Below, in pieces: positions 1 to 4,823 of a DNA stretch of 9,005 nucleotides. The stretch lies in contig CAAGRW010000010.1 of assembly GCA_900772775.1 (NCBI GenBank), positions 1 through 9,005 on the forward strand. The letters run 5' to 3'. The DNA is from Candidatus Rifleibacteriota bacterium. GTDB lineage: Bacteria > Vulcanimicrobiota > Xenobia > Xenobiales > Xenobiaceae. A program made the translations under genes and the position numbers. Position 1 is the stretch's first letter; each line of letters begins with the position of its first letter. The notes under the pieces were generated by a model, which did no database searches, had not been told where the DNA came from, and worked only from the letters and a program-made list of their open reading frames with translations.

Positions 1-292
1 GCAATCTACTACAGAATCTGCCGAGGCTGCCGCTTCTGTAACCGAGTCTGAGGAAGAAGTTTCCGAAGCTAAAGAAGAGTCGGTTGAAGGTAAGTCTGAG
101 CAATCTACTACAGAATCTGCCGAGGCTACTGCTTCTGTAACCGAGTCTGAAGAAAAAACTTCTGAGACTGAAAGTGAGCAAGCTAAGTCGGCTGCGTCGG
201 CGGATAAAACTGAAGCTGCAACTGAGTTAAAAGAAGAGGAAACTTGGGCTGAGAAGTTCGATTTGGACGATTCTGCTTTGCAGTGGTTGTAG
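1..292 (+). CDS. C-terminal part of an acidic, repeat-containing protein (5' end outside window)
   Basis: Reading codons from position 2 gives 96 residues ending at TAG 290-292. The sequence is almost entirely Ser, Thr, Glu, Ala, Lys and Val and should be disordered and strongly acidic. It contains two copies of a 33-residue unit, each starting QSTTESAEA. Only the last part (about EETWAEKFDLDDSALQWL) has aromatic and aliphatic residues and may be a short binding peptide. No domain can be recognised. Because it lies 60 bases upstream of ftsA, it may be the tail of a divisome protein such as FtsQ or FtsZ. The final peptide vaguely recalls the FtsZ C-terminal peptide but lacks its Pro and basic end, so this is speculation. 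No terminator is visible before ftsA, so co-transcription is possible. Confidence 0.75.
   Translation, partial: QSTTESAEAAASVTESEEEVSEAKEESVEGKSEQSTTESAEATASVTESEEKTSETESEQAKSAASADKTEAATELKEEETWAEKFDLDDSALQWL
2..199 (+). repeat. Two tandem copies of a 99-bp in-frame coding repeat
   Basis: Copy 1 spans 2-100 and copy 2 starts at 101. The first 16 codons of both copies encode the same residues except one (GCC Ala versus ACT Thr at the tenth codon), with otherwise identical nucleotides. The second half of each unit has diverged. A 99-bp unit keeps the frame and adds 33 acidic residues per copy. Copy 1 abuts the window edge, so more copies may lie upstream. Confidence 0.85.
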
Positions 293-335
293 TTCTTTTC
301 GGCTGTGGGGGGATGAGTATATTTTTTAGACTGTG

Positions 336-343
336 AGAGGTGG
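336..343 (+). promoter_or_regulatory. Ribosome binding site deciding the GTG start of ftsA
   Basis: AGAGGTGG ends 9 bases before GTG 353. The in-frame ATG at 362 would sit about 18 bases away, so the GTG is preferred. Confidence 0.55.
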
Positions 344-352
344 TGTGTTAGG

Positions 353-1597
353 GTGGCCAAAATGGATACCCTCGCAGCGCTGGATATAGGTACCAGCAAA
401 GTAGTTTGTGCTGTTGCAGAATTTTCGCATGATGGAGATCTCGATATCGTCGCTAGAGGAGTCTATCATTGCAACGGACTTACTAACGGAGTTTTAACTA
501 ATGTAAATGAGGCCAGCGAAGCCATAGATCATGTTATTGCCGAAGTTGAAAAAGCTGGCTATGGCGTAGATAAGGCTATCGTAGGTATTACCGGCGAGTC
601 GGTTACTTCCAGCTATAGTACCGGAGTTGTGGCTATAAGTGGAGATGACCAAGGTATTACTAAAGCCGATATAGAGAGAGTGATAAAGAGCACCAACCAA
701 GTTGGTGTTCCTTCCGGTAGTGAGATTGTTACAGTAATTCCGCGTGGTTTTTCTGTCGATAATCAGCGCGGTATTGTCAATCCGGAAGCGCTCATAGGAC
801 ATAGGTTGGAAGCCGAAGCTTATGCTTGTGTTGCTTCTTCTTCTTATTTGCGTAATTTACGCAGCCTTTTGGAAGGCTCCGGTATAGGTATTTATGACAA
901 GGGTTTCATCCCTTCTTCTGTCGCCTCTTCTTGGGCTGTTCTGACTGAAGATGAAAAATCTTTGGGTGTCATGATGGTCGACATGGGTTTAGGAACTTTA
1001 GATTTGGCTATTTATGTCAACCATGAAATAGCTTATTCAAGTGTTTTGGGCAGGGGAGGAAGCTATCTAGCTCTAGATGTGGCTCAATTTTTCAATATAC
1101 CCAGATCGGAAGCCGAAAGAGTTATTTTAGAAGAGGGCAGTGCTTCAGCAGAGTTCCTTACTGATGGAAGTGGGGATAAAGCGATTGTCGCTCAGTCTGT
1201 TTCTAACGACATCCAAGTAACTTTTACCAGACGAGATTTAGCCAATGTTTTGGAAGCTCAGCTTGATGAACAACTTGGCTGGATGAAAGAACAAATGGAG
1301 CAAGCCTCTACAAATTTGAGACTCAATGTCTCCGGAGTTGTCCTTACCGGTGGTACTTCCTTGCTAATGGGATTGGCCCAAAAGGCTCGCAAGGTATTGG
1401 GGGTGCCGGTGCGCGTGGCCGCTCCTTGTTATCCCTCTCGCTTGCCGCAAAATTTGGCTTCTCCTATATATTCCACTGTGGTGGGATTGCTTTTATACGG
1501 AGTAGCCAATCTGCCTGTTCAAGAGCGCAAAAGCAAAGCCAAGAGCAAGCAGAATATATTCCAGATTATAGCTGATTGGCTTAATAAGGTGTTTTAG
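353..1597 (+). CDS. ftsA: Cell division protein FtsA (actin-like, membrane tether for FtsZ)
   Basis: FtsA is an actin-fold ATP-binding protein that anchors FtsZ filaments to the inner face of the membrane. The 414-residue product has the usual family length. Visible parts are the phosphate-1 loop DIGTSKVVCAV (11-21), the GIxGExV-like stretch near 79-84, a 1C-region segment ending IGHRLEAEAY (148-157), the phosphate-2 loop DMGLGTLD (210-217) and the adenosine motif VVLTGGTSLLMGL (329-341). The C-terminus has a basic stretch (392-399) followed by an amphipathic helix NIFQIIADWLNKVF (401-414), matching the membrane-targeting sequence of FtsA. Leu216 replaces the usual second Thr of DxGxGTTD. nrdR follows after only two bases, so ftsZ is not directly downstream as in many genomes. 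A PilM-type paralog is less likely given the terminal amphipathic helix. Confidence 0.9.
   Translation: MAKMDTLAALDIGTSKVVCAVAEFSHDGDLDIVARGVYHCNGLTNGVLTNVNEASEAIDHVIAEVEKAGYGVDKAIVGITGESVTSSYSTGVVAISGDDQGITKADIERVIKSTNQVGVPSGSEIVTVIPRGFSVDNQRGIVNPEALIGHRLEAEAYACVASSSYLRNLRSLLEGSGIGIYDKGFIPSSVASSWAVLTEDEKSLGVMMVDMGLGTLDLAIYVNHEIAYSSVLGRGGSYLALDVAQFFNIPRSEAERVILEEGSASAEFLTDGSGDKAIVAQSVSNDIQVTFTRRDLANVLEAQLDEQLGWMKEQMEQASTNLRLNVSGVVLTGGTSLLMGLAQKARKVLGVPVRVAAPCYPSRLPQNLASPIYSTVVGLLLYGVANLPVQERKSKAKSKQNIFQIIADWLNKVF
1586..1591 (+). promoter_or_regulatory. nrdR ribosome binding site inside the end of ftsA
   Basis: AAGGTG lies within the last ftsA codons, 8 bases before the GTG start at 1600. Ribosomes finishing ftsA must pass through it, which suggests translational coupling. 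Confidence 0.55.
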
Positions 1598-1599
1598 AA

Positions 1600-2067
1600 G
1601 TGTTTTGTCCGTTTTGCGAAAACCAAGATACAAAGGTTGTCGATTCCAGGCTGTCTGATGATGGCGCTGCCGTGCGTCGTCGTCGTGAGTGTGTAGTCTG
1701 TAAGAGGCGTTTTACTACTTATGAGCGCTGTGAAGGCTTGCCTTTGTTTGTCATTAAGCAAGACGGGCGCAAAGTAAGTTTTGACAGACAGAAGTTATTG
1801 CGCGGTGTTTTGATTGCTTGCAAAAAACGTCCAATTCCTTACGAGCGTCTGGAAGCTCTCTCATGTCACGTTGAACAGGAGTTGAGGGGCAAAGGCTTTA
1901 AAGAAGTACCGTCCAGGGTCGTTGGAGAATATGTAATGGACGCTCTGCGTGAACTGGATGACGTAGCCTATATGCGTTACGCTTCTATATGTAAGAATTT
2001 CAAAGATATCAGCAGCTTTTCGGCCGAAATCAGGGCTCTGGAAAAGCGAGAAAATAGTTCTCTATAA
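1600..2067 (+). CDS. nrdR: Transcriptional repressor NrdR of ribonucleotide reductase genes
   Basis: NrdR is a nucleotide-sensing repressor that binds NrdR boxes upstream of ribonucleotide reductase operons. The 155-residue product starts at GTG with MFCPFCENQDTKVVDSR. It has an N-terminal zinc ribbon with ligands Cys3, Cys6, Cys31 and Cys34, the Arg-rich RRRREC segment (27-31) and the RRFTTYER signature (36-43). An ATP-cone domain follows (about 48-135) and senses ATP/dATP in the family. Length and motif order match typical NrdR. It sits between ftsA and two nucleoside phosphorylase genes, linking dNTP supply control to nucleoside salvage. I saw no NrdR box in this window, so its targets are elsewhere. 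Identification is very secure. Confidence 0.96.
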   Translation: MFCPFCENQDTKVVDSRLSDDGAAVRRRRECVVCKRRFTTYERCEGLPLFVIKQDGRKVSFDRQKLLRGVLIACKKRPIPYERLEALSCHVEQELRGKGFKEVPSRVVGEYVMDALRELDDVAYMRYASICKNFKDISSFSAEIRALEKRENSSL

Positions 2068-2071
2068 GGAG
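2066..2071 (+). promoter_or_regulatory. punA ribosome binding site overlapping the nrdR stop codon
   Basis: AAGGAG shares two bases with the nrdR TAA stop (2065-2067) and ends 10 bases before ATG 2082, indicating coupled translation. Confidence 0.65.
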
Positions 2072-2081
2072 ATAAGGCAAC

Positions 2082-2912
2082 ATGAGCAAATCCTCTCTGA
2101 GTGAGATGATCGCGGATGCCGTAAAGGCTATTCGCAAGTATACCGACATCGTTCCTGAAGTCGCTATGGTTTTGGGCTCCGGTTTGGGCAGCCTGGCCGA
2201 TCAAGTAGAAAATCCTGTAGAAGTGCCTTACAAAGACATCCCCGGATTTTCTGTCTCTACGGTCCATGGTCATGTCGGTTCTATGGTATTGGGCACCTTA
2301 GAAGGTCGTCCAGTTGCTATATTAAAGGGTCGTGTGCATTATTACGAAGGTCACAAAATGGAGAATATTATTTTCCCCGTTCGCGTTTTGCATGCCTTGG
2401 GTGCCGAGACTTTAGTAGTTACCAATGCTGCCGGCGGTATTCGTGACGATCTCAAAGTTGGCGATCTTATGTTGATCACCGATCATATCAACTTTATGGG
2501 TGTCAATCCTTTGGTCGGCCCCAATGATGAAAAAATTGGCCCGCGCTTCCCGCCTATGTCCAGAGCTTATACCCCTGAGCTTCAAGTATTGGCTCGCAAA
2601 GTCGCCGAGCAAGTAGGCTTTAAGCTGGCTGAAGGTGTTTATGTTGCCATGTCCGGCCCTTCTTACGAGACTCCCGCCGAGATTCGTATGCTCAAAGGCT
2701 TCGGCGCTGATGTAGTAGGTATGTCTACAGTACCCGAAACTATTGCTGCTGCTCATTGCGGAATGAAAGTTGTCGGTATTTCTTGCGTGACCAACGTGTT
2801 GCACCACGGTCCTTCTAACGACACTCACGAAGATGTTCTTAGAGCTGCGGCCGAAGCCAAGCCTCGTTTCATCAATTTAGTTCGCGGTATTGTAAGGGAG
2901 TTGAACAAATAA
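2082..2912 (+). CDS. punA: Purine nucleoside phosphorylase, trimeric inosine/guanosine type (cytosolic)
   Basis: The enzyme phosphorolyses (deoxy)inosine and (deoxy)guanosine to the base plus (deoxy)ribose-1-phosphate in purine salvage. The 276-residue protein has the phosphate loop VLGSGLG (30-36), VHGHVG (61-66), KGRVHYYEGH (82-91), VTNAAGGI (113-120), GPSYETPAE (192-200), GMSTVPE (213-219) and CVTN (235-238). Ser33, Arg84, His86, Tyr88, Glu196, Met214, Ser215 and Asn238 correspond to the phosphate, ribose and base contacts of mammalian-type trimeric PNP; the Glu/Asn pair predicts 6-oxopurine preference. There is no signal peptide, so it is cytosolic. Its TAA stop shares its last base with the ATG of the next gene (TAATG), implying coupled synthesis with the pyrimidine enzyme. 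A second, exported copy starts at 8732. Confidence 0.95.
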   Translation: MSKSSLSEMIADAVKAIRKYTDIVPEVAMVLGSGLGSLADQVENPVEVPYKDIPGFSVSTVHGHVGSMVLGTLEGRPVAILKGRVHYYEGHKMENIIFPVRVLHALGAETLVVTNAAGGIRDDLKVGDLMLITDHINFMGVNPLVGPNDEKIGPRFPPMSRAYTPELQVLARKVAEQVGFKLAEGVYVAMSGPSYETPAEIRMLKGFGADVVGMSTVPETIAAAHCGMKVVGISCVTNVLHHGPSNDTHEDVLRAAAEAKPRFINLVRGIVRELNK

Positions 2913-4222
2913 TGAATCCTTATCAGTTTATTCTTAAAAAGCGCAATGGTGGTGAGCATACTCCCGAAGAAATTCGCGAGTTCATTTTGAATTACGCCAA
3001 GGGCATAGAAGTAGAGCCTTATCAAATGTCCGCTTGGCTCATGTCCGTTTGGTTTAATGGCATGACCGTTCCTGAGCTTTCCGCCCTCACTCAGGCCATG
3101 ATCGATTCCGGAGACGTTGTCGATCTTTCCAGCTTGCCTGGCGTAAAAGTAGACAAACATTCCACCGGTGGTGTAGGTGATACCACCACTCTCATTTTAG
3201 CTCCTTTGGCTGCTGCTGCCGGCGCTACCGTAGCTAAAATGTCCGGTCGTGGTTTAGGCCATACCGGCGGAACTCTCGACAAGCTCGAATCTGTTCCCGG
3301 TTTGCGCACCAATCTCACTTCCCAAGAGTTCCTCGATCAGGTTCGTCGTATCGGTGTAGCCGTTATCAGCCAAACCGGCAATTTGGTGCCTGCTGATGGT
3401 AAAATGTACGCTTTGCGCGATGTTACCGCTACCGTCGATTCTATCCCTCTGATTGCTTCTTCCGTAATGAGCAAAAAGATTGCTTGCGGCGCTGAGTGCA
3501 TCCTTTTAGACGTTAAATACGGTCGTGGCGCTTTCATGACCAACTTGAAAGACGCTCGCGAGTTAGCTCGTCGCATGGTAGATTTAGGTACCCATATTGG
3601 TCGCAAGGTAAGAGCAGTCATTTCTGATATGGATCAACCTTTAGGCACCTTGATTGGCAACGCTCTCGAAGTTCGTGAAGCTATCGAGATTCTGCGCAAT
3701 GAGCGTCCCGGTTCTGCTTTGGAAACAGTTTCTGTTGAATTAGCTTCTCATCTCTTGCAAATGGCTGGCATTTGCCCCGACCTGGATTCTTCTCGCCAGA
3801 AGATCCGCGAGCTTTTGGTCAGCGGCGCCGGCTTGCGCAAATTGGGTGAGATGTTCTCTGCTCAGGGTGGCAATGGTGAAGTTGTCAACGATTTGTCCTT
3901 GCTTCCTCAAGCTTCTATTATCGAACCCGTTTTGGCTCCTCGCTCCGGTTATGTCACTTCTATCCATGCTCAGAAGATTGGCTTCGCCGCTACAGCTTTG
4001 GGCGCTGGCCGCTTGAGAAAAGAAGATTCTATCGATCCCGCTGTCGGTATCGAAATGACTCACCGTGTAGGCTCCAAGATCGAAAAGGGTCAGCCTTTAG
4101 CAGTATTGCATGCTAACAAGCCCGAGACTATCGAAGAAGCCAAACGCTTTATCCTTGAGTCTATCGTTATCGGCGACGAAGAAGTTGCTCCTCGCGCTCT
4201 TATCGAAGAAGTTGTCGAATAG
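2912..4222 (+). CDS. pdp: Pyrimidine-nucleoside phosphorylase (NP-II family)
   Basis: This cytosolic homodimeric enzyme phosphorolyses uridine, deoxyuridine and thymidine to the base plus (deoxy)ribose-1-phosphate. The 436-residue length matches the family. The phosphate loop KHSTGGVGDTTTL (82-94) and the family signature SGRGLGHTGGTLDKLE (111-126) are intact. His83, Arg169, Ser184 and Lys188 match the pyrimidine-contact residues His85, Arg171, Ser186 and Lys190 of E. coli DeoA. Lys109, in AKMSGRG, replaces the Met111 of E. coli thymidine phosphorylase; from memory of the family this Lys marks broad-specificity PyNP rather than strict thymidine phosphorylase. The C-terminal part (about 335-436) is the usual alpha/beta domain. 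The ATG overlaps the punA stop. No pentose-phosphate mutase or aldolase gene is adjacent, so sugar-phosphate use must be encoded elsewhere. Confidence 0.94.
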   Translation: MNPYQFILKKRNGGEHTPEEIREFILNYAKGIEVEPYQMSAWLMSVWFNGMTVPELSALTQAMIDSGDVVDLSSLPGVKVDKHSTGGVGDTTTLILAPLAAAAGATVAKMSGRGLGHTGGTLDKLESVPGLRTNLTSQEFLDQVRRIGVAVISQTGNLVPADGKMYALRDVTATVDSIPLIASSVMSKKIACGAECILLDVKYGRGAFMTNLKDARELARRMVDLGTHIGRKVRAVISDMDQPLGTLIGNALEVREAIEILRNERPGSALETVSVELASHLLQMAGICPDLDSSRQKIRELLVSGAGLRKLGEMFSAQGGNGEVVNDLSLLPQASIIEPVLAPRSGYVTSIHAQKIGFAATALGAGRLRKEDSIDPAVGIEMTHRVGSKIEKGQPLAVLHANKPETIEEAKRFILESIVIGDEEVAPRALIEEVVE

Positions 4223-4254
4223 TTAGCTTTTGACAGCTCGATAAAAAATATAAA

Positions 4255-4287
4255 CGGCACTCAAAACTATTAAAGTTTTGAGTGCCG
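4255..4287 (+). terminator. Perfect 14-bp hairpin after pdp, likely operon terminator
   Basis: CGGCACTCAAAACT (4255-4268) pairs perfectly with AGTTTTGAGTGCCG (4274-4287) around a 5-base loop ATTAA, 32 bases after the pdp stop. It is strong enough to end the operon. Oddly, the + strand has no T-run after it, while an A-rich stretch (about 4241-4254) precedes it. The U-tract of a classical terminator would therefore be on a leftward transcript. Confidence 0.6.
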
Positions 4288-4352
4288 CTTCCAATATGCG
4301 TCTCTGCTTTTGTTTGTCGCTCGTTGTTGTTTTTATATTGGGATTTTGTTTT

Positions 4353-4380
4353 TTTAACCGGGAAAAGACTAGCGGTTAAA
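4353..4380. repeat. Perfect 8-bp inverted repeat
   Basis: TTTAACCG (4353-4360) and CGGTTAAA (4373-4380) are exact reverse complements around a 12-base spacer. It could be an operator or an RNA hairpin. The bases after it are only loosely T-rich, so it is not a clear terminator. Confidence 0.6.
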
Positions 4381-4468
4381 CATTTTCTTTACGCAGAGAA
4401 ATATTGCAAAACTTTCTTTTTAGAGTTTTGATGAGGGGGCTTTTTGCCCATTTGTTGAGAATAAGCTA

Positions 4469-4490
4469 GGAGCAGACTGCTCCGTTTTTA
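4469..4490 (+). terminator. Possible small intrinsic terminator
   Basis: GGAGCA (4469-4474) pairs with TGCTCC (4478-4483) around a 3-base loop, followed by GTTTTTA. The geometry is terminator-like, but the stem is only 6 bp and no transcript needing it is known, unless a leader RNA is attenuated here. Confidence 0.35.
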
Positions 4491-4671
4491 TAGGTGCGGT
4501 TCGGCTAAAAAATCCAGCCTATCGGCTGTGGTCCGGCCGTATATTTTTAAAAAGTTTTTTATGCTTGGCCATAGCTGCTTTCTGAAAACACAGCTTTATC
4601 TTATTTTTTATATTTCGCGGGCCATTTTGTAAGAGAATTGTCCCTCTTTGGCGGTTTGTTCAGTAGCATTT

Positions 4672-4759
4672 CTCGCCGTAGAGCTTGCCTGTTAATGGTT
4701 GTGTGCTCCGGCTTGAGTTTGGGACAAAGCAGTACTTCCACCGAGAATGGAAAGTCTGC
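4672..4759 (+). promoter_or_regulatory. Two consecutive imperfect hairpins upstream of the HisRS-like gene
   Basis: Hairpin 1 pairs CTC 4672-4674, GCCG 4675-4678 and GAGC 4681-4684 with GCTC 4705-4708, CGGC 4709-4712 and GAG 4715-4717, leaving two 2-base bulges. Hairpin 2 pairs GCAG 4729-4732 and ACTTCCA 4734-4740 with TGGA(A)AGT 4748-4755 and CTGC 4756-4759, with two single-base bulges and loop CCGAGAA. They end about 65 bases before the start codon and could form a structured 5' leader. Neither matches a riboswitch or T-box that I know. Confidence 0.35.
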
Positions 4760-4802
4760 GAAGATGGTTTTCAGAACTTAAATTGGCCAGAGAGTTCGCT
4801 TT

Positions 4803-4818
4803 GGAGGTTTTTAAAAAC
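4803..4818 (+). promoter_or_regulatory. Distant ribosome binding site followed by a palindrome
   Basis: GGAGG (4803-4807) is the only good Shine-Dalgarno sequence before the HisRS-like gene, but it ends 16 bases before ATG 4824. The gap contains the perfect 12-base palindrome GTTTTTAAAAAC (4807-4818). An in-frame stop at 4812-4814 rules out a start nearer to the site. Confidence 0.5.
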
Positions 4819-4823
4819 AATAT

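Larger units (their letters stand above)
4288..4823. other. Gene-free 535-bp region rich in inverted repeats, leader of the HisRS-like gene
   Basis: No open frame with a ribosome site or recognisable product was found on either strand. The stretch holds at least five short inverted repeats besides those listed separately. These include CAAAACT 4407-4413 / AGTTTTG 4424-4430, GGGC 4437-4440 / GCCC 4446-4449, CAGCC 4515-4519 / GGCTG 4524-4528 and AAGAG 4631-4635 / CTCTT 4644-4648. I recognise no tRNA, tmRNA, RNase P, SRP or 6S RNA signature, no T-box sequence and no convincing sigma-70 promoter. The promoter of the following gene is presumably here but cannot be placed. Confidence 0.6.

Noticed and set aside
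200..292. Assigning the first partial protein as FtsZ from its last residues
   Set aside because: DLDDSALQWL only loosely resembles the FtsZ C-terminal peptide; it lacks the conserved Pro and basic residues, and the GTPase domain is outside the window.
2412..2828. Minus-strand open frames inside punA, pdp, ftsA and the HisRS-like gene
   Set aside because: They are antisense shadows of genes with clear conserved motifs and show no protein features.
4230..4254. TTGACA with TATAAA as a promoter after pdp
   Set aside because: The spacer is only 13 bases, and the hairpin at 4255 would lie directly at the transcript start.
4695..4781. Small ORF of 28 codons (starts MVVCSGLSLGQ)
   Set aside because: No ribosome binding site, coincides with the two bulged hairpins, and composition is not convincing.
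4223..4823. T-box leader for the HisRS-like gene
   Set aside because: An AGTA stretch in hairpin 2 (4731-4734) raised the idea, but there is no TGGNACC antiterminator sequence and no convincing specifier loop.
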